A DNA stretch of 53,619 nt from DAIDKA01 sp036498905 (GTDB lineage: Bacteria > Pseudomonadota > Gammaproteobacteria > Steroidobacterales > Steroidobacteraceae): positions 1 to 53,619 of the forward strand of contig DASYER010000066.1 of NCBI GenBank assembly GCA_036498905.1. The letters are read 5' to 3'. This document shows positions 34,586 through 43,381 of the stretch, one piece after another. The notes beneath the pieces are model-generated. The model was not told where the DNA came from. It searched no databases and saw only the letters and a list, made by a program, of their open reading frames with translations. Each line of letters begins with the position of its first letter. Position 1 is the stretch's first letter. The translations under genes and the position numbers were made by a program.

Positions 34586-35085
34586 GTACGACCACGCACC
34601 CCGGCACAGCTAAGCACTCGGTCGCCGTGTCACTGGTTCGTCGCGGTATTCAGCTCGGACAGTGGATCGCACAGCCCTCTGTGACGCAACTTGTCCTGCG
34701 CGTCGCTTTGGCGGTGCCCTTTTGGAGGTCAGGCATTCTCAAGTGGACAGGTTTTCTGCGCCTCAATGATACGGCGGTCGATTTGTTCACCACTGAGTTC
34801 AAATTGCACCTTCCTGGCGGCCCCTACGACTATCCGGCGCCGGCGGTCATGGCGTTTTTGTCCGGCTGCGCAGAGCTCGGGTTCCCGATCCTGCTCGTCG
34901 TCGGATTGGGCACTCGGTTCGCAGCGACCGGCCTTCTCTTCATGACCTGCATCGTTGAGCTCACGGTGCCCGACGGATGGCCCATTCATATCACGTGGGC
35001 GGCGATGGCACTGGGTCTTATGTGTTGGGGGCCGGGTCGATTCTCAGTTGATCATGCGCTGGAGCGAATCTTCCGGCGGCATTGA
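34582..35085 (+). CDS. bufD: DoxX-family membrane protein (BufD type)
   Basis: The 167-residue product has four membrane helices in the DoxX pattern (LVLRVALAVPFWRSGILKW, PAVMAFLSGCAELGFPILLVVGLGTRFAATGLLFMTCIVEL). ATG overlaps the bufC stop by 4 nt. DoxX genes commonly end bufferin cassettes. It may support a redox step or copper handling at the inner membrane; the exact role is unknown. Confidence 0.88.
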   Translation: MSTTTHPGTAKHSVAVSLVRRGIQLGQWIAQPSVTQLVLRVALAVPFWRSGILKWTGFLRLNDTAVDLFTTEFKLHLPGGPYDYPAPAVMAFLSGCAELGFPILLVVGLGTRFAATGLLFMTCIVELTVPDGWPIHITWAAMALGLMCWGPGRFSVDHALERIFRRH

Positions 35086-35339
35086 TTTCGGTAAGCCCGG
35101 ATTCGCCGCAATAGGCCTCCCAGTGAGGCGATCCGGATTGGAGTAACGCGGGGCGAGTCATTTCGTCCGCGGCTGCACGGTTGTGGCCGGGCCCCACCCG
35201 CAATGCAGCGCCCACCGTCTGGGCGCTGTACTGCAGATGCGTCGCCTTCGGCCGCGCTAGAGCGGTAAATGTCTTGGTCCCCGTCATTTATCGGGGCCAT
35301 GGCGGGTCTTCTTAGATGACGGTTCCTTGAGAATGCATT

Positions 35340-36074
35340 ATGAATATTCGACATAGCCAATGGCTGTCCGCGGCGCTGCTATTGATTCCACTGACGCCCG
35401 CGCCTGCAGCGCCTCGACCGACCGTAGTTGAGCTGTACACGTCCGAGGGATGCAGTTCCTGCCCCCCCGCGGAAGCGTACTTAGGAGAATTGTCGCGGCG
35501 AGCGGATGTGCTTGCTCTGTCGTTCCACGTGGACTACTGGGACGACTTGGGGTGGCGCGATCCCTTTTCCTTGGCGGCCTCGACAGTCCGTCAGAGCGCC
35601 TATGCCGCTCGACTCAGCCTCCGTTCAATCTTTACACCACAAGTGATAGTCGATGGACGCGAGAGTTTCGTGGGCAGTGATCGAGGCCAAATCGGAAAGT
35701 GGCTCACACCCGCGCGCGCTGCTGGACTGCCAATCGGGCTTGAACACGGCAACCGGGAGCTGATTGTCTCAGTGGGACCGCAGTCGATTGCAGACGAGGC
35801 TGAGATCTTCCTGATACCTTTCCGGCGCCGCGCCGTCTCATCGATCGGGCGAGGTGAGAATCAGGGTCGCACCATAGAGGAGTTCAATGTAGTGCGCGGG
35901 GTCCGCCTCATCGGCCGCTCCCGGCCGCAAGAATCTCAGTTGCGGGTCCCAATGGATTCGCTTCCCAAAGATGCAACTGACGTTGCGGTGTTGGCGCAGC
36001 GGCCCCACCACGGCGAAATCGTGGGCTCAGCGCGGTTGGATCTCGCATCCTCGGCTGGCTCCCCCCTTAATTGA
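35340..36074 (+). CDS. Exported DUF1223 thioredoxin-like protein
   Basis: The 244-residue product has a signal peptide (cleavage near APA-AP) and the DUF1223 core VVELYTSEGCSSCPPAEAYL (C38, C41), followed by DVLALSFHVDYWDDLGWRDPFS and YTPQ-like FTPQVIVDG. The fold is thioredoxin/glutaredoxin-like with a beta-rich C-terminus. The 254-nt gap after bufD (35086-35339) holds an imperfect hairpin (about 35277-35301) but no supported promoter. It is probably part of the same stress region. Confidence 0.88.
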   Translation: MNIRHSQWLSAALLLIPLTPAPAAPRPTVVELYTSEGCSSCPPAEAYLGELSRRADVLALSFHVDYWDDLGWRDPFSLAASTVRQSAYAARLSLRSIFTPQVIVDGRESFVGSDRGQIGKWLTPARAAGLPIGLEHGNRELIVSVGPQSIADEAEIFLIPFRRRAVSSIGRGENQGRTIEEFNVVRGVRLIGRSRPQESQLRVPMDSLPKDATDVAVLAQRPHHGEIVGSARLDLASSAGSPLN

Positions 36075-36093
36075 TCCATTTACCCTGAATGAG

Positions 36094-36960
36094 ATGTGCG
36101 TGCAAGCCAGTAAACACAGGACCGCATTCGTGCTTGCCGGCGGCGGTAGCCTTGGTGCCCTCCAGGTTGGGATGCTGTCCGAGATCATAGAAGCGGGAGA
36201 GCATCCGGATCTCATCGTTGGTGTCTCCGCGGGCGCCATCAATGGCGCGTTCCTGGCTCACAGCGCATCGATGGAGATGAATCACAGGATGGCCGCGCTG
36301 TGGAGTAAGACCAGTACGCGCGAAATACTGGGACTGTCCTGGGGCTCACTGCTCGGATTGGTTGGCTTACGCGGGCACATCGCCAATCCGCGGGGCATAC
36401 GGATGCTGCTGGGGCGAGAACTCCCCTATGAGCTTGTCGAGCGGGCGAATATTCCGTTTCACGTGGTATGCGCAGACCTCGTAACCGGAGAGGAGGTGAT
36501 TGTATCTTCTGGAAATGTCCTCGATGCCGTGTTGGCAAGCGCCGCAATCCCGGGAGTCTTTCCTGCCGTCTCCCTGCTCGGACGTGTCTTGGTCGATGGC
36601 GCGGTTGCTGCCTCGACGCCCGTGTCCGTTGCCGTCGAACTGGGGGCCACCCGCGTCATCGTACTTCCATGCGGGTTCGCCTGCGCCGGCAAGAGCGTGT
36701 CGAGGCACGCTCTGGGTCGGGCGATGCACGCCATTACCCTCATGTCATCCCGCCAGCTACGGTACGACTTTGATCGCCATTCGCCTGCTGTTGAAATGCA
36801 CATCGTGCCACCTCTGTGCCCCTTGAGTCAGTCGCCCTACGACTATTCGAACGGCGCCGATCTGATTGCGCGGGCCCGCGAATCAACGCGTAGTTGGGTA
36901 TTGGGTGGTGGCCTTTGGAGGAGCGAGTTCCCGGTCCCCCTCAACATTCACACGCACTAG
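36094..36960 (+). CDS. Patatin-like phospholipase/acyl hydrolase
   Basis: I chose ATG 36094 (288 residues), 19 nt after the DUF1223 stop; a longer frame upstream overlaps that gene. The protein has the oxyanion motif GGGSLGALQ, the nucleophile elbow GVSAG and the dyad aspartate in VLVDGAVAAS. No signal peptide is evident, so it is likely cytosolic or membrane-associated. It resembles the RssA/YchK group. Lipid repair or turnover under stress would fit, by inference. Confidence 0.9.
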   Translation: MCVQASKHRTAFVLAGGGSLGALQVGMLSEIIEAGEHPDLIVGVSAGAINGAFLAHSASMEMNHRMAALWSKTSTREILGLSWGSLLGLVGLRGHIANPRGIRMLLGRELPYELVERANIPFHVVCADLVTGEEVIVSSGNVLDAVLASAAIPGVFPAVSLLGRVLVDGAVAASTPVSVAVELGATRVIVLPCGFACAGKSVSRHALGRAMHAITLMSSRQLRYDFDRHSPAVEMHIVPPLCPLSQSPYDYSNGADLIARARESTRSWVLGGGLWRSEFPVPLNIHTH

Positions 36961-36970
36961 CATTATCAAG

Positions 36971-39148
36971 ATGCTACCGAGCGCGATCCCAAATCACCAC
37001 GCTCAAGAGGTTCGCATAACTCACCTGCGTCGCGTGTTTACTCGTCTTGTCCGTATTGACGCGCTCATCTTTGGTGAGTTAGCTGCCTGGTTTCGGCCGA
37101 TCTTCGATTTGATTGTGCGAATTGCGCTTGCGCAGGTGTTTCTGATCAACGCGATGATGGCCTCGTTGCGCCTTCAGTCATCGGGTCTTTACACGGCGCC
37201 GGTCATGCATTTCGACGCGTTCATGCGGCCACTGTTTAAGACCGCACCCGCGTCGTTTATGGAGGTCGTGTTTGCCGCACTGTTCGCTGCAGGACTTTTT
37301 ACGCAGCTCAGCGCCCTTGCCCTTCTCTGCCTTGCACTGGCTGGCGCCGTCTCGGTGGCGAGCGATACACGGTTGTTCGTTTGCGCCCTCCTAATGGCGT
37401 ATGGCCTTAGCGGCAGTGCGTTCTTCTCCGTTGACAATCTCTTCGGCGGGCTCGCAAGTAGTGCGCTGACAATTGCGGCACGCATGCAAGGCGCTGCGGG
37501 CTGGGTGAGAGGACACATCCTCGCCATCTTCGACGCAGCGCTACGGGTGTGGCTTGGCGTATCTGTGTTGCACTCGCACTTCGGACCAGCTGGTACGGAG
37601 ACCCTCTTGGCTGGCTTCCCATCTGCGGCAATATCACCCGCGTATTCTTGGATTTCCAACTTATTGGGTGTGCTTCTTGTCGTTGGGCTGGCGACTCGAT
37701 ATGTGGCGATCGGTTCGCTGTTGGCGGTGTCTCTCGATGCCATGATGGCACCCTTCAGTGTGGCTCAGTTCTACTGGGCCTTGATTCTCGCTCGAGTGGT
37801 CCTGCAAGGCGCTGGCCCTGGGTCGCTGGATGCACTGATCGAAGCACGGCTGCGGCGCCATTTTCCGGAGCTGGCCGGACAACCGATATTTTCGCTGGAA
37901 GGGCTTCCTCAAGTTGTCATTGTGGGTGCCGGATTCGCAGGAATCGCCTGCGCGAAAGCTCTACGACACGCCCCTGTTGGGGTGACATTGATCGACCGCG
38001 TCAATTATCACGTGTTCCAGCCCCTCCTGTACCAAGTTGCCACGGCGAGCCTATCGCCCGGGGATATTGCAACCCCCGTGCGCTCCCTGTTTCGGGAGGC
38101 GTTCAATACGCGGGTGGTCTATGGGACGGTAACCGACGTTGATACCGTGTGTCGCGTCGTCAAGTTGGATTCTGCATCAATCCCCTATGACTATCTCGTC
38201 CTTGCTACGGGTGCCACCCACGGGTATTTCGGCAATGATGCCTGGTGCCGGTTCGCGCCTGGACTGAAGCGCCTTGAGGATGCGACCGAAATCCGACGAC
38301 GTCTGCTCATCGCCTTTGAGCGTGCCGAGTTGGCGGAGGACAGCGAGGAGCGAAAGGCACTGCTCACTTTCCTCGTGGTCGGGGGCGGGCCGACCGGAGT
38401 GGAACTCGCAGGTGCGATAGCAGAACTTGCCAGGTTGGGAATGCACAAGGACTTTAGGAGGTTTGATCCCTGCGAAGCGCGCATCGTGCTGGTGCAGTCC
38501 GCAGCACGCATTCTTCCTTCGTTTCCGGAGACCCTTGCAGTAATCGCCCAGCATTCCCTCGAACGCCTCGGAGTGGAGGTGTTCACCGGCGAGCGCGTCG
38601 AAGCGATTGATGAACAGGGGGTGACGATTGGCGGAAAGCGCCTGGCTGCGCGCACCGTGCTGTGGGCCGCGGGAGTGGTAGCTTCGGCGGCGGGAGTGTG
38701 GCTCAAGGCAACTTGTGATGGTATGGGGCGCATAGTGGTGGGCCCGGATCTGACTGTTCCCGGATACCGGGAGGTCTTTGCCATAGGTGACACGGCGGCA
38801 AGTAAAGGATGGGCGGGGCAGAATGTGCCTGGACTGGCTAACGCGGCCAAACAGGCTGGAACCTATGCGGCTCGGGCGATCCGGGCTCGGATAGGAGGCA
38901 CCTGTCCATCGCGACCGTTCCGCTATCGTCATTGGGGAAGCATGGCGGCAATCGGTCGCAAGTCCGCCGTGGTCGACTTCGGTCGTGTGCGCCTTTGGGG
39001 CGTGCTTGCGTGGTGGCTCTGGGGATTACTGCACGTCGGTCTCTTGGTCGGCGCGCGCAACCGGCTGGCTACGCTAGTCAATTGGTTCTGGTGTTACATT
39101 ACCTTCAGAAGCGCAATCCGGTTGATCACCGGGGGTGACCCGCCCTAG
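36971..39148 (+). CDS. DoxX-like membrane domain fused to type-II NADH dehydrogenase-like flavoprotein
   Basis: The start at 36971 (725 residues) is 10 nt after the patatin-like stop. Residues about 20-310 form eight or more membrane helices in two DoxX-like halves (RIALAQVFLINAMM ... VASDTRLFVCALLMAYGLSG; WLGVSVLHSHFGP ... LLGVLLVVGLATR). Residues about 313-725 form an NDH-2/FadH2-dependent disulfide-reductase-fold flavoprotein with VVIVGAGFAGIACAKAL (FAD), VVGGGPTGVELAG (NADH, about 470) and FAIGDTAA (about 604). The tail has a membrane-anchoring amphipathic end. Such an enzyme would pass electrons from NAD(P)H to quinone without pumping. The fusion physically links DoxX to electron transfer. 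Confidence 0.88.
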   Translation: MLPSAIPNHHAQEVRITHLRRVFTRLVRIDALIFGELAAWFRPIFDLIVRIALAQVFLINAMMASLRLQSSGLYTAPVMHFDAFMRPLFKTAPASFMEVVFAALFAAGLFTQLSALALLCLALAGAVSVASDTRLFVCALLMAYGLSGSAFFSVDNLFGGLASSALTIAARMQGAAGWVRGHILAIFDAALRVWLGVSVLHSHFGPAGTETLLAGFPSAAISPAYSWISNLLGVLLVVGLATRYVAIGSLLAVSLDAMMAPFSVAQFYWALILARVVLQGAGPGSLDALIEARLRRHFPELAGQPIFSLEGLPQVVIVGAGFAGIACAKALRHAPVGVTLIDRVNYHVFQPLLYQVATASLSPGDIATPVRSLFREAFNTRVVYGTVTDVDTVCRVVKLDSASIPYDYLVLATGATHGYFGNDAWCRFAPGLKRLEDATEIRRRLLIAFERAELAEDSEERKALLTFLVVGGGPTGVELAGAIAELARLGMHKDFRRFDPCEARIVLVQSAARILPSFPETLAVIAQHSLERLGVEVFTGERVEAIDEQGVTIGGKRLAARTVLWAAGVVASAAGVWLKATCDGMGRIVVGPDLTVPGYREVFAIGDTAASKGWAGQNVPGLANAAKQAGTYAARAIRARIGGTCPSRPFRYRHWGSMAAIGRKSAVVDFGRVRLWGVLAWWLWGLLHVGLLVGARNRLATLVNWFWCYITFRSAIRLITGGDPP

Positions 39149-39300
39149 GCGCACCTAGCCGAAGTAAGTTGGGGGGGCGCGGGATCGGTCACTCTCGTGT
39201 GTGTGGACTCCTTGCCTGATGTGGAGCACCGCGCCAAGTTCTTCTCGCTGACTACACCGCGATGATGTGACGTTTTCAGTCCTTTCGGAGGAGAGAGCAT

Positions 39301-40755
39301 ATGATCCACCCGCAGCTGACTGTGAAGTTCCCCACAGCATTGTTCATCGACGGTATCTGGGTCAAACCCCACACCGATCGCACACTCGAAGTCATATCCC
39401 CGACAACTGAGGAGGTGCTGCTGCGGGTTCCCGAGGCGAGCGAACGGGACGTCGACCGCGCCGTGGCCGCTGCGCGAGTGGCGTTCGACACTGGGCCCTG
39501 GCCGCGCCTTACCGCCGCGCAGCGTAGCGAGTATCTGTTAAGGGTGGCTGACAACCTTGAGAAGCGCTCGGTGGAGCTGGCTAATGTGTGGACCAGCCAG
39601 ATGGGAGCACCGATCTCATTCACGAAGCACCTGGTGTCCCAAGCGCCCACGCTCTTCAGGTTTTACGCCGAACTCATCGCCAAATATTCCCTGATCGAGG
39701 AGCGCCAGCGCGACGATGGAAAGGTCGCATACATTGTGAAGGAGCCAGTGGGCGTCGTGGCGGCGATAACCCCTTGGAACGCGCCGTTGATCCTGCTGTG
39801 CTACAAAGTCGCCGCTGCGCTGGCGGCCGGCTGCACTGTGGTGTCCAAGCCCTCGCCGGAAACTCCGGTTGACGCCTACCTCCTGGCGGAATGCATTGAG
39901 GCGGCGGGAGTGCCGGCAGGGGTCTTCAATGTGCTGCCTGCGGGACGCGAAGTAGGTGACTACCTGGTCCGCCATCCTGGCATCGACAAAATCAGTTTCA
40001 CCGGCAGTAGCGCTGCCGGCAAACACATCGCGGGCGTTGCGGCGAAACGCTTGACTCGCACCAGCTTTGAACTTGGGGGCAAGTCGGCCGCAGTCATATT
40101 GCCATCCGCGGACATTGTGCAGACGCTGAAGAGCCTTGTCCCATTCTCCATGCCGCTGACCGGGCAGGCATGTTTCTCGCTGACGCGCATTCTCGCGCCG
40201 CGCTTGCGGGAGAAGGAAATCATTGATGCCTATATAGCGGCTGTTCGCCAGGTCCGGGTCGGGGACCCGTTCGAGAGCGCGACACAGATGGGCCCTCTGT
40301 CGATGGCGCGCCAACTCAATCGAGTCCTGGGCTACATCGAGGCCGGAAAGAAGGAAGGCGCCACGCTGGCACTTGGCGGTGGCCGCCCAGCTGGCTTCGG
40401 CCGCGGCTATTTCATCGAACCCACTGTCTTTACCAACGTCGACAACAAAATGACGATTGCGCAGGAAGAGATATTCGGCCCAGTGGTTTCGATCATCCCT
40501 TATGAGGATCTGGATCAGGCCGTGAGGATAGCCAATGACACCTCTTACGGTTTGCATGGGGCGATCTACACCTCCGACCTGGAAGAGGGATTTGCCATTG
40601 CTCGCCGCATGCGAGCGGGTAGTGTCGCCATCAACGGGTTGGCGGTCGATCCGAAAATGCCGTTTGGAGGATTCAAGGAGTCAGGGCTCGGCCGCGAAGG
40701 TGGCATCGAAGGACTGGATCCGTATTTTGAGCTGAAAACTGTGTATATGCCCTAG
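39301..40755 (+). CDS. NAD(P)-dependent aldehyde dehydrogenase
   Basis: The 484-residue product has the ALDH cofactor loop FTGSSAAGKHI, the general base E257 (FELGGKS) and the catalytic cysteine C291 (GQACFSLTR), with normal spacing. PWNAPLIL and EEIFGPVVSI are also present. A strong ribosome site (GGAGGAGAG) precedes the ATG. It lies 152 nt after the DoxX-NDH-2 gene on the same strand. Substrate unknown; oxidation of aldehydes from lipid damage would fit the neighbourhood. Confidence 0.95.
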   Translation: MIHPQLTVKFPTALFIDGIWVKPHTDRTLEVISPTTEEVLLRVPEASERDVDRAVAAARVAFDTGPWPRLTAAQRSEYLLRVADNLEKRSVELANVWTSQMGAPISFTKHLVSQAPTLFRFYAELIAKYSLIEERQRDDGKVAYIVKEPVGVVAAITPWNAPLILLCYKVAAALAAGCTVVSKPSPETPVDAYLLAECIEAAGVPAGVFNVLPAGREVGDYLVRHPGIDKISFTGSSAAGKHIAGVAAKRLTRTSFELGGKSAAVILPSADIVQTLKSLVPFSMPLTGQACFSLTRILAPRLREKEIIDAYIAAVRQVRVGDPFESATQMGPLSMARQLNRVLGYIEAGKKEGATLALGGGRPAGFGRGYFIEPTVFTNVDNKMTIAQEEIFGPVVSIIPYEDLDQAVRIANDTSYGLHGAIYTSDLEEGFAIARRMRAGSVAINGLAVDPKMPFGGFKESGLGREGGIEGLDPYFELKTVYMP

Positions 40756-40857
40756 GCGTCGGACGTTCGAGCCGATGGCCGACAACTCCCAATCGTTCGA
40801 CCTTGAACTGAGCAATGCGATCGCGCGGCCGCCCGCGTGAAGGGGTCGTATCCGCAC

Positions 40858-41979
40858 CTAGTCAATGGGCCATGGCAGTGAGTTGGGCAACGCGATCGCC
40901 TCAGACGAAGCTGGCTCACGCTCCGGCGTGATCGTATCAACGCTGCGCCACCACGGCTCGATGTGTTGCCCGAGCGCTGGCTCGACCGGCTCGCCAAGCA
41001 GAGGCATCAACAGCTGTGCATCCGCATTTGCACTCGTTTGCAGTAGCGCCTCTGCAGGCTGATCCCAGGCGTGCATGGCTAGACTGAACGTTCCCCAATG
41101 CACGGGCAGGAAGGCGCCACCGCCCAGAAGAGTCAGCGCCTTAAGAGCGTTCTCCGGCCCAAGGTGCATGTCACCCCATCCGGGATGGAACGCCCCTACC
41201 TCCAGCATGACCAGGTCGAACGGTCCAAGCCGACTGCGAATGGTCTGGTATTCCGTCGTAAGGCCAGTGTCACCGCTGAAGAAGACGGCGTGACGTTCCG
41301 ACCGCATGGTGAACGAGGACCACAAGGTTGCGTTGCGGGCCTTGAAGCTTCGACCGGAAAAATGTTGCGACGGTGCGGCAGTCACGGACAACCCGGCATT
41401 CGGCAGCTCGTGCGACTCCCACCAGTCGAGTTCAGTGATCAATTCCGGCACCACGCCCCAGGCCTCCAGGTGTGCGCCCACTCCAAGAGAGGTCACGAAC
41501 GGCACGTGGCGCTTCGCAAGCTCCCGAATCGTCGGGTAATCCAGATGGTCGTAGTGATCATGTGACACAACCACAAGGTCTATTGGCGGCATCAAACGCA
41601 GGGGGACCGGTACCGGTTGAAAGCGCTTGGGACCCAGTATCCGGAACGGCGACGCGCGTGATCCCCACACAGGGTCGGTGAGCACGCGCAACCCATCGAT
41701 CTCGATCAGGACCGTCGAGTGGCCGAGCCATGTGGCGCGCAAACCGCTCACGGGTGGCCGCATCCAGGTTTCGAGGGGGTTAACAGTGGGCAATGGCCCC
41801 TGGGGCACGCGCCGTTCGCCGCCCCATATGAATTCCCGGATGGTGGGCATTGCGGCAGCCGGATCGCGCAAGCCGGGAATCATGGGGTGCAGATTCCCGA
41901 AACCGCTACCAGTCCAGAGCGCCGAAGCTGCCATACGCTCAAGCCGCGCGCCCTCCGATCTATTACCAAATGACTTCAT
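40858..41979 (-). CDS. Metallo-beta-lactamase-fold hydrolase (UlaG/NAPE-PLD-like)
   Basis: The 373-residue product has the zinc motif SHDHYDHLD, further His/Asp ligands in FFSGDTGL and LPVHWGTF, and an N-terminal segment (ATWLGHSTVLIEIDG) typical of the L-ascorbate-lactonase/N-acyl-PE phospholipase D group. No signal peptide is evident. It is convergent with the ALDH gene and followed, further right, by the leftward ECF pair. Substrate unknown. Confidence 0.9.
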   Translation of the reverse strand: MKSFGNRSEGARLERMAASALWTGSGFGNLHPMIPGLRDPAAAMPTIREFIWGGERRVPQGPLPTVNPLETWMRPPVSGLRATWLGHSTVLIEIDGLRVLTDPVWGSRASPFRILGPKRFQPVPVPLRLMPPIDLVVVSHDHYDHLDYPTIRELAKRHVPFVTSLGVGAHLEAWGVVPELITELDWWESHELPNAGLSVTAAPSQHFSGRSFKARNATLWSSFTMRSERHAVFFSGDTGLTTEYQTIRSRLGPFDLVMLEVGAFHPGWGDMHLGPENALKALTLLGGGAFLPVHWGTFSLAMHAWDQPAEALLQTSANADAQLLMPLLGEPVEPALGQHIEPWWRSVDTITPEREPASSEAIALPNSLPWPID

Positions 41980-42023
41980 GCCGCGATAATCCTCAAGGTC
42001 AAGCCGCCGGCCTTGGCCGAGTC

Positions 42024-42359
42024 TTAGGAGTTGGAGTCCGCATGCTCATCGGCGCCCTGCTCACCAGAACGACGACCTCGGGGTCCGCACCGCATAACCC
42101 TCTCCCGCTCTTCCGGGGTCATGGACTGCCACTTGGCAAAATGCCGCCGGCCATGCCATCCACCGTGTCCCCGAAATCCTCCAAAGAGAATGCGGCTCAG
42201 GATCAGCAATCCCAGTGCATGTAGGTAGTTGATCGGGCGGGCACTGGTGAACAACGTCGGAATGACTGCGTTCCACAGTGCCATCACCACGGCGCCGAGC
42301 ACCGCCGCTGCGACTAGGAAAAGCACCGCCATCCCGAAAAATCTCCTCGTCCGCCTCAT
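42024..42359 (-). CDS. Small membrane protein with C-terminal MTPEERER motif
   Basis: The 111-residue product has two hydrophobic segments (about 8-30 and 44-60). A Gly/His/Arg-rich linker (FRGHGGWHGRRHFAKW) and QSMTPEERERV follow, a motif also found in small periplasmic metal-sensor-like proteins. AAGGAG lies before the ATG. It starts 12 nt after the ECF sigma factor stop, the position expected for a sigma partner, but it is not a recognised anti-sigma family. Confidence 0.7.
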   Translation of the reverse strand: MRRTRRFFGMAVLFLVAAAVLGAVVMALWNAVIPTLFTSARPINYLHALGLLILSRILFGGFRGHGGWHGRRHFAKWQSMTPEERERVMRCGPRGRRSGEQGADEHADSNS

Positions 42360-42371
42360 ATATGGTCTCCT

Positions 42372-42953
42372 TCAAAATTCAAGTTCGTCGTACACCTTTT
42401 GTAGGTGAGCTCGTAGATGTATGACCGCGGAACGCTTCCGGGCAAGCAGAGTGTTTAGCGAGACTCCGCTTTGCGCAGCCATGTCTTTGAAGCGTCGGCC
42501 TTCCAGCTCATGCGCCACGAAGACCTCCCTTTGGTTGTCCGGGAGCTGCTCGAGGGCCCCCTGCAAGGCGAGCAACAAAACGGCTCGCGCGTATTCGGCT
42601 TCCGGACCTGCGTCAGTCGACGGCAGGGCGAGATCGAGTCGATCGGCTCCTTCTTCACTATCACCGCTCTGGCCCTCCAGGCGATGACTTGCTGATTGCT
42701 CCCGCTTCTTTCGGAAGCGATCGATGATGCGATTGCGCGCAACGCGGAATAACCACGCGCTGGCCTGCTCGATGGAAGCGGGAAGCCGGTACGCATTGAC
42801 AAACTCGTAAAACACATCCTGCAGGATATCTTCCGCATCGGCGGCATCCGGTACCCGGCGTCGTATGAAGCTTCCAAGCCTCGAGCGCTCACGCAGTACA
42901 ACAGCAGTTATGTCGCCGTCTTTGTCAGTCATCTGGGCGCTATAGGCGGTCAT
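42372..42953 (-). CDS. ECF sigma factor (second in window)
   Basis: The 193-residue product has region 2 (ADAEDILQDVFYEFVNAYRL, ASAWLFRVARNRIIDRFRKKRE) and region 4 (ALEQLPDNQREVFVAHELEGRRFKDMAAQSGVSLNTLLARKRSAVIHLR). The linker between them is long and acidic. It belongs to a different ECF group from the SigF-type factor at 24003. The start may be ATG 42953 or ATG 42932. It is co-transcribed with the small membrane protein. Confidence 0.92.
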   Translation of the reverse strand: MTAYSAQMTDKDGDITAVVLRERSRLGSFIRRRVPDAADAEDILQDVFYEFVNAYRLPASIEQASAWLFRVARNRIIDRFRKKREQSASHRLEGQSGDSEEGADRLDLALPSTDAGPEAEYARAVLLLALQGALEQLPDNQREVFVAHELEGRRFKDMAAQSGVSLNTLLARKRSAVIHLRAHLQKVYDELEF

Positions 42954-43381
42954 CGTTGCGCGCTAGGGGTGGCTTCATGGAGATGATGACGTTTCAGAAG
43001 TCAGAATATTGTGGATTGCTGACGAAATGCCTCTCTCTATACGGATTGTCCTTTTCGTCCTCTGAGGAGTCCGATCCCTCGATCGGCCGGCGCGCATGGA
43101 GCCTGGGGATTGAATACTGTGATCCTACCGAGAGGGCTGAGATCGCGATCACAAGGGTTCCAATGAGAGGGGAGAGGGAGATGAATCAGTACGCAGAGGC
43201 CTTAGTCGTTGCAGCGGCAGGCTTTTGGTATGCCAAGAGCGGTGGCTCAATGTCAGACTCTGGCGCCCTGTTCGTGCGACCGCAGGGCTCGGGTGCGTCG
43301 CATGCGTCAATTGTGTACAGGATCAAATCTAACCTCTCGTCAAACGGAGGTTTTTGTCAGTCGGATTGGTGCACCCTCAAC
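42954..43381 (+). other. 428-nt intergenic region with a possible decayed small gene
   Basis: The region separates the leftward ECF gene from the leftward gene ending at 43382. A rightward frame starting at 43171 has a good ribosome site (GGGAGAGGGAG). It encodes MNQYAEALVVAAAGFWYAK, which resembles the start of the leftward gene at 43792 (MNHYGEAIAVGIVATT). The continuation has low coding quality and runs antisense into that gene, so it looks like a relic. Nothing else was recognised. Confidence 0.35.

Noticed and set aside
35144..35171. Possible fourth SigF promoter, GTAACG with CGTCCG, before the DUF1223 gene
   Set aside because: The spacer is 15 nt, not 16, and the -10 word lacks CGTAT; it is also 170 nt from the gene.
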